Shown: piece after piece, positions 12,921 through 23,172 of the stretch
Layout of the letters: the number at the start of each line of letters is the position of its first letter
How positions within the stretch are numbered: position 1 is the stretch's first letter
DNA from: Rhizoctonia solani
Lineage: Eukaryota; Basidiomycota; Agaricomycetes; Cantharellales; Ceratobasidiaceae
Assembly (NCBI RefSeq): GCF_016906535.1
Contig: NC_057372.1
Span: 2,585,501 to 2,649,500, forward strand
Direction: 5' to 3'
DNA length: 64,000 bases
The notes under the pieces: model-generated
Database searches by the model: none
The model's input: only the letters and a program-made list of their open reading frames with translations
Told to the model about the DNA's origin: nothing
Made by a program: the position numbers and the translations under genes

Positions 12921-14982
12921 ATGTCGGGCCGAGCTCCTTACAACCCTTTTAATCCTTATGACCCGTATGACCCATACGACCCATACAGCCCATACGGCCC
13001 ATACAATTCTTACAGTCTGGTCAATCCGTATAATCCTTATACGGCGCATGGGACTCCAGATTCCCGAAGTCCAACGCAATCCATCATTGAAGAGGAGAGG
13101 ACGTTAATAGGTGGGACAGGCTATTCGAGGATAGGTTCTCTCCAAGAGGAATGGCAGAACACCGACTTTGGACCTGAGCAGAAACTTGCGGAGAAAAAGC
13201 CTGAGGCACCGGCGAAAGACGAATTCCCTGATGGAGGATTGCGCGCTTGGATGGTTGTAGCGGGCGTAAGTTTCTGTGATTTTGCTACGCCAGGAGCCTC
13301 TACTGACGTTTCGGGGATACGCCTGTGTAAATAGTCCATGTGTGTTACTTTCGGAACGTAGGTTTATTATACTTCAGCACCGGTGGCCTTGGAATCTGGC
13401 GACTAACAGCTTGACTTCATATATGTAGGTTTGGATTTGTCAATGCTTGGGGTGTAAGTGGACCACGACTTTGTGTCATTCAGCTGGTATTGATATATTG
13501 GTGTTAGGTTTTCCAATCCTACTATCATGAGGATATTATGGCGGATGTCAGCCCATCTGCGATGTTAGTTACTTATCTTGTATTTTGCTCAAGCATACTA
13601 ATACCAGCTTGCAGCTCCTGGATAGGATCCATCCAATACGCCCTAGTTTTTTTTCCTGTACGTGTTATTTTGTACTAAAAAAAATGTTATTCTAACTATC
13701 CCGAACACAGGGGCTGATAGTCGGGCGGCTTTTCGACTTGGGGTACTTTCGAATTCCCCAGATTGCTGCCAGTATCGTCCTTGTGGGCGGAACATTTCTG
13801 ACGGCAGAATGCAAAGAATACTGGCAGTTTCTGATTTGTCAGGGCGTTGGCGTTGGGGTGAGCTCTTTTGCTGACGTACTCAGACTTAAGCTCATACCAA
13901 AGTGACATAGCTCGCCTCTGGTTTCCTGTTCGGCCCAGCAATTGCCGTAGTATCACACTGGTGTACGTCTTTCAGTTTATAATCGCTTAAACAAACTCTC
14001 ACCCTTGATGTTAGTTCAAAAACGCCGTGGTTTAGCATTTGGCATAATCGCATCCGGGGCAAGCATCGGAGGAACGGTGATCCCTATTACAGTGCGCAAG
14101 CTCATTCCGCTTATCGGGTTTCAATGGGCCATGAGAGTGTAAGGTTCTCCCACACTGAAGCTATCAGATCTCATAACTTCCTCACAGGATTGGCTTCATT
14201 GAGCTGGCTGTCCTCGGTACCTCCATCCTGACTCTTCGCCGCCGCTTGCCAGGCAGGAAAACTTCCGGTGGATTGTTAAACTTCCAGTCATTCCTTTACA
14301 TCCCATATTCCCTCTACGTACTGGCGGCAGTTATATCATTCTTGGGGTTGTATACAGGTAGAGTCGACGTCTAATTGAGCAACGGCAATACGGAGGCTAA
14401 TTATAAGCCCATAGTCCTGACCTATCTTGAGGTCTACGGAAGAGAGGGAGTAGGGATCCCAAAAGAATTTTCTATCTACCTGATTCCCATTGCTAATGCC
14501 GCCTCCTTAGTCGGGCGAGTAGGGTCAGGTTACGTCACCGATAAAGTAGGGCCTCTCAATACCCTCATCCCGAGCACGCTTGTTGCCGGTATATGTACAT
14601 TCATCTGGCCATTTGCACGCTCTAAGGGTGCTCTTATCGCTGTGTCTTCTGTTTACGGCATCGCATGCGGGACCTTCGTTGGCATGTTGCCTGCTCCTGT
14701 AGCCAAAATGGGCAGCCCTGAAGACGTTGGAAGAAGAACCGGTATGCTCATGACAATTGCGGCGACTGGTGCTCTCGCTGGCCCGCCAATATCCGGAGCC
14801 ATCTTGGGCAAGACTGATAGCTTTGTTGCTGTTGGATTATATGCAGGTGCGCGTCCCGCTTACCACTAGTGGATCCTTGTCGCTCACTTAGCCTTGGAAC
14901 AGGTTCAATGATTATTGTTTGTGTCCTTATGCTCATTGCAGTCAAATATACTGCTCTGAAGAAAATCTCCGGTAAATTTTAG
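12921..14982 (+). CDS. MFS monocarboxylate-permease-like transporter, copy 3, with Pro-Tyr repeat N-terminus
   Basis: Third member of the MCT-like array and the most complete. ATG 12921 opens a cytosolic tail unlike its siblings: about 25 residues of tandem three-residue x-P-Y units (NPYDPYDPYDPYSPYGPYNS), then an acidic linker and DEFPDGGLRAWMVVAG. Micro-exons SMCVTFGT and FGFVNAWG follow, then VFQSYYHED, WIGSIQYALVFFP, FDLGYFRIPQ, AECKEYWQFLICQG, KRRGLAFGIIASGASIGG, RVGSGYVTDKVGPLN and DDVGRRTGML-like EDVGRRTGML. It ends KKISGKF. All exons join in frame. Substrate unknown; the family includes fungal riboflavin- and monocarboxylate-type permeases. It is separated from copy 2 by the broken F-box gene and the OYE gene, so the array expanded before or around those insertions. 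Confidence 0.88.
12949..13011 (+). repeat. 9-bp coding tandem repeat (x-Pro-Tyr units)
   Basis: Imperfect 9-nt units, mostly of the form GACCC(A/G)TA(T/C), encode consecutive x-P-Y tripeptides at the N-terminus of MFS copy 3. The units vary at third positions, so this is an old expansion held at the protein level rather than a fresh microsatellite. Confidence 0.7.
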
Positions 14983-15830
14983 TTTAGATTTATGTTCCTT
15001 CAAATGGACCACTATGGATGTGATCGATTGCTCATTATATTGTATATACACGCATGTAACTTATTACAAATTATTAAACCCGCGCATATATAGACAGTGC
15101 CACGTTCGTCGCGCTTTATTTAACATAGTCCATATGCATAAAGGAAAAACACGTACGTAGGAAGTTATAGTTGCATATTTTGTTGGAGTTGGTGTTATAG
15201 TAGGGAGATTCTGCAAAACCCATCAGAGGTCGCGAGCCCGAAATGCTCGAGAAGCATAAACGAGCTTACCATGAGCGTCTCGCTTAAGCTTCTCGAACAT
15301 TTCGGGCTCACGAACTCCGTCAGATTTTGCAGAGGAGTGAGGTTAAAGATTCTTCCATCTGTTGTAGCGAGTAATATTTACCTCTAATCAGTCTTAAAAG
15401 TTGAAACTTAGCGTGTAGATTGGACTAGTTTTGCTATCTGCGCTGTTGTTTTGGCTTGTCCCTCCCCGCGAGAAATGCGATTGGGGTCCCAGAGTCCAAT
15501 TTTAAGTCATATATGCGTACTGTCCACATTTATATGCGTATTTGATATTAATCTACGGGGGCCAGTCAATAAAGAGAAATTGCGGTGCATGATTGTTTAG
15601 CTTGTTCTTTGATTATCCGATTTAGGGAGCCTACCAGATTCCCATCATCTATGCGTATACCTTATTGATTTAGGTCTCATATATCCATCAGCTCCGCACA
15701 GCCTCGGTTTATTGGATTGAGTATATGGCTTGATCATGTGCACCATATTTCCTGAATTAGGTCTAGTTAAAATTTCGATAATCCACAATAAAAGGATATC
15801 CCTCTCCATTCGACCATCGTTGCTTGCATT
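14983..15830. other. Intergenic with hairpin, upstream of sterol dehydrogenase
   Basis: 848 bp without protein-coding motifs. It contains the inverted repeat described separately at 15210-15333. The rest is AT-rich and shows nothing recognisable. Confidence 0.45.
15210..15333. repeat. Long imperfect inverted repeat (55-bp arms, 14-nt loop)
   Basis: Arms 15210-15264 and 15279-15333 align without gaps at 45 of 55 positions. Seven of the ten differences are transitions, and all seven become G-U pairs only if the minus strand is transcribed, giving about 52 of 55 paired bases in that RNA. It could be a small MITE-like element, a milRNA-type precursor or a terminator-like structure. No target-site duplication was found. 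Confidence 0.7.
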
Positions 15831-17541
15831 ATGCCCGGTTGGATTATCCTTGGGGTGACTGTTTCATTTGTCGTGTATCTATTGGCTCTTCATAGACGTC
15901 TCACTACTCCCAACCCATCTGCGCTTACTTATAGGGGTCCGCCTATTTCTAGTGATGACTTGGTCAAAGTGACTCTCCCCACGCCCCATGACATTGCTGA
16001 AGCGATAAAAGCGCATGGCCCTGTGACTGGAAAGGCATACGTCGTAGTTGGGGGCTCAGGCCTTGTCGGCCAATACATAGTACGAACACTACTGGCGCGC
16101 GGCGAAACTCTGGTCCGCATCATCGATGTTGTTGAGCCGAAGGTGGCCGGCAATTCGGATGCCAATGCGGTGGATAGTCTATCTCGTGCCGAGTTTATTC
16201 AAGCAGACGTGACCGACTACCAGTCAATCGCAGATGCCATATCTCGACCTTTCGGGAACACCGGACGAACGGCGGAGGCGGTGATACATACGGTAGCATT
16301 AATCAGAAATTTTGAGCGCCTGGAATATCTTAAAGATCTTAGCTATCAAGTAAACGTCGAAGGGACAAAGAACGTCCTTAGAGCGTCGCAAGACCTTGGA
16401 ACTGTTGGTTCATTTGTGTACACGTCTAGTGCTGGGATATTTGCTCCTCCCTCAAATTTCTTACGGCTCGGAGTTCTCGGCTCTCGAGGAAGAGCTGTGT
16501 TCGGGGATGATGCGCCGGAGGACAGTCCGAAGACCAAAAACCACTATACCAATACAAAGTTTGAGGCCGAAAAAATAGTCCGCGCTTCAGATGGTGTCAA
16601 GAACATTCGTACAGGTGTTTTAAGGCCCGGAATGTAAGCTATAATTCGCTACCGACTACTCGCGTTTGATGTATCAACGTTAACTAACAAGCGCTGAAGG
16701 GCTATAATGGGGCCCGAGTCTATATTTATTTCTATGGTAAGCGGAATTTTCTGTTGAGGCCTCTCGTAGTTGACCATAAGGGTTACAGATCCTTAAAAAC
16801 ACCGGAGTCAACCCTACTTGGGGAGGAAAGTGAGTAAAGTGGTCGTGCGCTACTTTTTCCCTAAATTCAAATTTTCATGGTATAGACATATGAACAGCAT
16901 GGTAAACGCATGGGATGTTGGTCGCGCTCACGTCCAATTATCGGATGCTCTCTTCGAGCGCCCAGAAGACGTTGCCGGACAATCATTTGCAATAACAGGT
17001 GAAGCGGCCATTTATCCTCTTTCTGAGGTTTTGAAAATGATGCAGGTGAGCCGTGTGTGTATGGATCTTGTTCTTATGATCAAGCGTACAATGAAACCGA
17101 TAGTTTTATAGCCAACACGATCTAAAGTTCCAGCCAATTTCGGGTGTGTGTACCTAATCTGGATAATCCACCACAACTCATTCGCTATGCAGAGCTAATG
17201 ATGTATTTTCTCTCGTTCTTTGTTGAGGCAATCCTACTAGGTCGATACCTCGTTCTCAAAATGGTGACTAATATCACTGGAGGCCAATTAGCACCAGTGC
17301 CTAAATGGGCTGTGGAAACCAAACTACAATATATTCAACCGGCGATGTGGGATCTTAGTCTCATGGATATAATCATTGATGATAGTCGTGCTCGCAAGAT
17401 TCTTGGGTAAGTGAAGCTTGTTCTTCTTTTTCTTTTGTTACATTTTAACCTCTGTGGACTATAAGTTATAGGCATTATTGGACGACAGAGCAAACAGTCA
17501 GATGGGTTGTGGAAGTGGCAGAGGGGCGCTATCCCTGGTAG
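15831..17541 (+). CDS. 3-beta-hydroxysteroid dehydrogenase/isomerase-type SDR
   Basis: Extended short-chain dehydrogenase of the 3-beta-HSD family, which includes the sterol C-3 dehydrogenase (decarboxylating) of ergosterol synthesis. It starts with one transmembrane anchor (MPGWIILGVTVSFVVYLLA), consistent with an ER-membrane enzyme. The NAD-binding Rossmann motif is GGSGLVGQ, and the catalytic YxxxK is in HYTNTKFEAEKIV with TSS upstream (VYTSSAGIF). The first exon runs to about 16632. Short introns then precede AIMGPESIFIS, ILKNTGVNPTWGG, HMNSMVNAWDVGRAH and the C-terminal part with a second hydrophobic stretch (MMYFLSFFVEAILLGRYLVL). The end is RYPW then TAG 17539-17541. All exons join in frame if an intron with a GTGTGT donor at about 17139 is accepted. 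Whether it is the Erg26 orthologue or a paralogue cannot be decided here. Confidence 0.85.
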
Positions 17542-18085
17542 TATAGAATGTATGTACCGATCGATCATGATTCAGAGCAAAGAATACAATAGCCCCTGTA
17601 TAAAACTTATATTCCGAACATTCGTGAAATTAATGTTCGAACATATTGGATGTTGAGCAATGGAGATCAAGAATAACGCACGAGGCGCAGGGACGTTACA
17701 CCTTATCATAGGGTATGTAAAGTTCCAAGCTTGTGGGGTTGGCGTCGCCATCACGTGCACGAAGATCATATTGGCCTCGAGGCCAGCCGGCCAAGTCGAA
17801 GTATTTCTGGGCTACGGCGCATAAGCACAACACGCGACATCCTCGCGGCTTGTTCTTTTCCCTTTTTGAACCGTGTAATATTTTCTAAAAGAACCATCCA
17901 CCTCCTCACGACCGCCACCCCTAACTAACGACCTTTTTACACGATTAACCGACTCTGCCCGCTCTACCTAGTTGGACTCTTCTTTTGTCTCTCTCTGCGC
18001 ACGAAAATTGTATCCCAAGCCTACTGAACTTTTAGATTGGCAATCTTTCATCGGACCTAACGCGACAGTGCCCGATCAACTAGCT
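17542..18085. other. Intergenic before the thaumatin-like gene
   Basis: No recognisable gene. The frame of the next gene stays open upstream to about 17972 but has no ATG before 18086, so it is treated as leader. Confidence 0.45.
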
Positions 18086-19532
18086 ATGTTACTGAATTCT
18101 GAACGGACCTTGGCTATCCGGGGATTTCTTCTCGCAACGCACATTGCCGTAGCGGGTGCTCGCCGGTGGACTGTAAACAATGACTGCCCTTTTACTATTT
18201 GTAAGTACTTGTTGTTCGGCTCCGGTCTTTAAGTTTTCGTGACCATCTTGACCATTTTTCTCTCACAGGGCCAGCTATCTACACTAGTAATACCTCTGCG
18301 GTCACCTTGAGTGGAGTCGAAACCGGCTGGGAAGCTCCTCCCAACAGCTCACGTTCATTCGTTGTCCCAGAAGGTTGGCACGCTTTTTTATTTTGTTTCG
18401 GTCGGCTACGAGGGATTTAAACTCTATTCTTTCTGCGCGTCCTTCGGTCAGGTTGGTCTGGTGCATACATATGGGGGCGCCGTGATTGCAATTTTTCCTC
18501 GGGAAACAGTCCGGCAGACACCAATACGACTATAGGAGGATGCGTTTCGGGAGGATGCCCAGGTGGTTTGTACTGCACGGGGTTAGGTTCTCCACCTACG
18601 ACGCATGCCGAATGGACTTTGGCTCCTGGAGATGGCAGCGGGGCAGACTACTACGATATTTCAATAGTAAGCCGTTTTCAACGATGGATATTGTACTCGA
18701 ATCCGCAAGGCCAGTCCAAGTGTTTCTTTGGTACTCACCCACTTTTCCAACAGGTCCAGGGGTTTAATTTGCCCATGTCGGTCGTGCCGAGTGCGGTGGA
18801 ATGTGGGATTGCGGAGTGTGCAGTAGATCTCAATGCGGGTTGTATGTCACACATAACGGGAGGTTATTCGCTGTTCTGACGTCTTTCTAGGCCCAGATCC
18901 CCTTCGAGGACCTTTTGCCCCCAATACCAACAACACAGTTCCGATTGGTTGCAAGTCCGCGTGCACAGCAAACCTGGACGGGAACCCGGATAACAGTGCT
19001 GCCTGCTGTACAGGGCAATTTGCCGAACCGGGCGCATGCCCTGCCAGTGGTGTTCCATTTTACGACTATTTCAAGAACGCATGTCGTTTTACATACGCAT
19101 ATTGTGAGTTACACTACCTTTTCTATATTACGTTCGCAAATCGACATGGGAAATCGGAATATAGCACAAGACGTGACTTCGGGTACAGCCCTACAGACTT
19201 GTCCTGGTTCCAGCTATCCAGACTACGCTGTTACTTTTTGCCCTCCAACCGTTTTAGCGTCAAACACTACCACGCAGAGCGGCGGCCATATAGCCACGTC
19301 CGGGACGATAACTGGTATTCCATCTATGACTCCCGCAGTCACAAGTACTCTCACTTCATCGAGGAGCTTAGGGACATCTCTGGTGAGTAACTTGTACTTG
19401 GAGAATATAGTTATTTCTCAATATATTATATCCCAGATTCCCTCCAATGCCAACAGCGCGAGCACTCTACCTGTCATGCAGATTGGATTAATGCTGGGAT
19501 TGGTTACCAGCATTTGGGGTTCTGCCCTGTAG
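18086..19532 (+). CDS. Thaumatin-like protein with probable GPI anchor
   Basis: Secreted thaumatin-like protein; relatives bind or hydrolyse beta-1,3-glucan and act at cell walls. ATG 18086 is the first in frame and begins a weak signal peptide (to about IAVAGA). The TLP core then follows in exons joined in frame: RRWTVNNDCPFTIWPAIYT, GWEAPP, WGRRDCNFSS, GGCVSGGCPGGLYC, EWTLAPGDGSGADYYDIS, GFNLPMSV, ECAVDLNAGCPDPL, CKSACTANL, CCTGQFAEPGACP, YDYFKNACRFTYAY and CPGSSYPDYAVTFCP. Many paired cysteines are kept. Unlike plant TLPs it continues into a Ser/Thr-rich linker and a C-terminal hydrophobic stretch (MQIGLMLGLVTSIW) after a small-residue site (NSAS), the layout of a GPI-anchor signal. It ends 234 bp from the convergent heme lyase gene. 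Confidence 0.9.
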
Positions 19533-19765
19533 TTCTATCGTGCCTGACTATGCTACACTTCGAATTCTGGTGCATTATAGTATAATAATCAATTTATGTA
19601 GCAATCATGTTAATTTGAGAACCAAACCTAGCATCCTTGCAGAACCCTGGACCAGTCGCTTTCACACATATACCAGAGCAGTGATACAATATTTGTTACG
19701 CAAAAACTTCGCACAAACATAAGAAATACATAATTGATCGTCGCTGAAAATTATGAAACAACTTT

Positions 19766-20493
19766 TCAACCTATCCAGTCCGCCCAGAAACGTTCGAGCC
19801 GCATTTTCACGGCCTCCCAATTGTCAATTGCAGGACGTACATCCAAGTAAAACGATACATTGGGTTGAGAGTTATGCATAGGCCCCAACCCAGTTGGCGA
19901 GGATCGGCCGGTGTAAAAGTCGATTACGTATCGCATTCGTGTACCGCACCTATCTATCACCCAGTCGTGGCGATCGAACGGGGCTTGGTAACTGCCACGC
20001 GGCATAGTAATAAGTTTGTACATCAGACTTATGTATCATATGATAATACTCACCCCAGTAACGTCTTGAGCCATGCTTTGGGGGTCCTATCCCCTGGTCG
20101 GCCTTTGAAACTAACGAGCTTGACTCCCCCACACGCCTCGGCGCCCCGACCTGCCTCCCAAGCCAAGAGTTCATGCCATGCACGCTCGTTTACCGCATTA
20201 TGGATCGGCACAATAACACGCATATCAGGTGCATGGGGGCTGTGGTTCTTTCGTGCCATAGCGGCAAAGAACTGAGCCTCTGAGGGGTACACCCATTTTT
20301 GTCCATCGAGGCGGGGGATAGACGACGTCTCACGCAAGGTAGGAAGCGACGTATGTGGTATCTGTCCTACATCCGAAGCCGCGCCTGGAACGGGAGGGTG
20401 CCACGATGGCGGGGTGAGGTTCGCCCATGCCGCACGATTGGTATGGTCGACTGGGCACTTGTCTGCCGTGGTCTCCTCTTCGTGAGAGCTCAT
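19766..20493 (-). CDS. CYC3: Cytochrome c heme lyase (holocytochrome c synthase)
   Basis: Mitochondrial intermembrane-space enzyme that attaches heme covalently to cytochrome c or c1. Two exons (20493-20054 and 19991-19766) join in frame at LLG/YQAPF. Visible family features are the N-terminal heme-regulatory CPVDH motif, then [45 protein letters not shown] with the conserved His, and RYVIDFYTG, ending RFWADWIG. The length of about 220 residues is short for the family but complete from CP motif to C-terminus. ATG 20493 is preferred to an in-frame upstream ATG at 20535 because it places CPVDH close to the N-terminus. Whether it acts on cytochrome c, c1 or both cannot be told. Confidence 0.92.
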
Positions 20494-20642
20494 GATCACG
20501 TGCGAGTCAGAAAAATTATTGATCGTATTTTTCAATTACAGCTCGTGTCGAAATCTCGCAACAAGCACAATTGTAACCCAAACTAGCAACCTTTATATAC
20601 AAATAAGAAAAATGGAATTCATAATAAATAATCGGTTATTAG

Positions 20643-22970
20643 TTAACTTGCTCGGCCTTTGCCCTTATCGCGCCTCATGTCAATCCGCAGCTGCTCCCCA
20701 GCAAATTCGATTGCGGCGTCTTGATTCTTGCCGTCCTCCACCGCGCGAGTGTAATAAGCCTCAACTCGCGCATAAATAGCACCGTACGTGTTAGCCAACG
20801 CCAACAACTGATCTTCAACGGTATCGAGGAGTGTCTCATTGGTTTCTTCAGCTTCGTTAACCTGTATAGATTTATCCGTAGATTCAGTCCCCGTTTCGTC
20901 GCCTTCGGATTGGGACATGGACATATCCACCGGGGTGTATCGACTTGAGTTATTCCCACGACATCGACATCCGGGTCTTCGTATGGAGACTCCTCAATTT
21001 CGTCTTGCTCCTCATCAACACTCATCTCAGCCAACTCGGCATTATGTCGATCTACTGCCCCTTGAGCACCTCCGAGGACGGCCTGATCAATAATGCCATT
21101 CCCCAATTGAGTAGAAGATGAATCTCCTTGCTCTTGGTCGAGTTCTGGCTCAGTATCAGGGCTTTCCTCTCGAATCGGTTCCGCCCTCGGAGGAGGCGAG
21201 GCGCGAACAGGGGAGGAAAGCTCGCTTGGGGGTTGTGTGGGAGACTTGAGGGGAGGTGCCTCACGAGCCTTTTGTGAAGCCGAGGTCCTAAACATTTGGG
21301 CTTAATTCAATTATTTTTACAAGTGAATTATTATATACTTACTTGATGAATGGGGGTGCCTCAGGCCGAGAGCCCGTTTTGGCTCTCTTTACCCCTCTAG
21401 GGGTGGGTCTGGTAGGCTGAGAAGCAGATTGTTTGATTTGTTTGGGTGGCTCGGGGTCATCTTCAACTTCGCTAGAATCCGATGCTCTGCGCTTGACGGG
21501 CTTTGGTTTAGCTCTTGCCTTCGAAGGTCGAGCCTCCTGAGCTTCTTCCTCGTCGCCGTTCGCTTCATTGGGCCTCTCCTCACCACCAACATACTCACCA
21601 TCCTCGCTTTCATCGTCACTGTCTTTGATGCTACTATCAGGGAACTCCGGAACCCTGTGTTTCTTAGGCTTTTTCTTAGTCTCTCTCTCGTCGACGGCCT
21701 GAATAATGAGCGGATCAAAATGAGTCCTCTTTATCTTGTACCGCTCTCGCCACGAATGCCAAGTGTGTCTGTGCGTCCACCAAAGGTGTTCGGCCTGGTT
21801 AATGTGGGTCAGAACAATTTCATACATCGGCCATCAAGCACGGCACTTCACTTGTTGTACTAAAACTTGGTATGGTCGATTACCCTGCCGACCAGCTTGG
21901 TTTCTACCAAATTGGTAGGCCATCCAAAGAATCAACCGTTCGTCATCCTCCTCGGTAAATTCAGTTCGAGGCCTATACGGGATCGTGAGGACGCTCGTGG
22001 TAAACGATCAATAAATTAAAAAAGACTCACGCTCCAGGTTTTCTACCGGGCTGAACGAGTGGCTTCGGCCTAGCAGCAGGAGGGGCGGTCAGGCGACCAC
22101 CTGCCCCAGTCAATGTAAAACGTTTTCTTGCTATGGATGACTTCAGCCAGTCCGAGGTTTCGAACAGCTCTATTTGGCGCCACCTCTTGTCCCTGGCTGC
22201 CGACCTACGAAAATCTTTATGATGGATCACGGCTTGAGTCTCGGAAATATCCACGTCGGGGTTTCCTCCGCGGAGCTAAAAGAAACAACGTTGGCCGACG
22301 ATGGCACCATCATAGATTGAATAACTTACCAGGATATCATACCTCAGGTTCTCAATCTCGTCTTCAGACAGAGATTCATGGAGATGAAATTTCACTGGTT
22401 TATCCTCCTTTACGAAAAGCAACGACTCTAGAGGGGACATGAGGCTACCCCGTTTGATGCTTTCCTCGACAAAGAGGAAGGAGACGACACATCGCGTTCG
22501 GGTTGACCTTGTTGCCAGCTCCAGTTCGCCTTCTTCAGTTCGTGGGTCTATAAGAGAGTATCCTTCTCTCGGACGTTCATCCACTACTTCGCCACCACAT
22601 TTCTGATGCGTAACGGAATTGATAAGATAATCCGGGGATGTTTGTTGAAGATTCTGAATGAGGAACATACCGCAATCTGGTCACGTATATCATTAATGGT
22701 ATCCCAATCTTCCCAGTCTACAATATAAAACTTGATACTTTCTTCCATTCCATCAATATTTTTGACAAAAAGTTTTGACATATCCTATAGCGATGTTAGA
22801 AAATCAGAGGCTTGGATGCAAGATATCCTATCCACCCCAGAAGATTGTTTCTTGGCCAGGGCCGCCTTGTTCTGTTTTCTCCTATCTACTTCCTCTTCAT
22901 CCGTTTCGCCATCATAAGTCTGCCCTTTCTTGGAAGATGCCTTCGAGACGCTTGGATGCTCGCGAGCCAT
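20643..22970 (-). CDS. RAP1: Rap1-type telomere protein (BRCT plus Myb domain)
   Basis: Probable Rap1/TERF2IP homologue, a shelterin-like telomere protein. Exon 1 (MAREHPSVS..., lysine-rich) joins over an intron with a clear CTAAC branch point to DMSKLFVKNIDGM. Next is a BRCT-like region (IVDWEDWDTINDIRDQIA / KCGGEVVDERPREGY / RCVVSFLFVEESIKRG). A Myb domain follows in two exons (FTEEDDERLILWMAYQFGRN, then HTWHSWRERYK), the HTWxSWRxRY signature typical of Rap1. After it come NLS-like KKKPKKH, acidic and proline-rich stretches and a C-terminal helical part (LLDTVEDQLLALANTYGAIY). The frame must shift once at about 20926-20935 (one base missing) to reach the final segment ending KGKGRAS. The Rap1 call rests on domain order and the Myb motif. 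Confidence 0.78.
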
Positions 22971-23172
22971 AGATTCAGAGAGGTAAGGTTAGATCACGCA
23001 AGAAGAAGCCAAAACATTTGCCTCGACACGTGATCTTTGCGTATCACGTCCAAGCAAGGTCAAACAATCAAATTCAAGGCAGCATTTTAAGTACAACAAC
23101 ATAGGTGCTCGTCCATGTACAATTTTGCACAGTAAATAACGGGAGCTGAGGCGAGGGAGGGTTGCCTCATTC

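Noticed and set aside
10615..17541. OYE, MFS copy 3 and sterol dehydrogenase as a biosynthetic gene cluster
   Set aside because: No backbone synthase (PKS, NRPS, terpene cyclase) lies in the window and the genes have no shared regulatory motif that I could see; adjacency alone is too weak.
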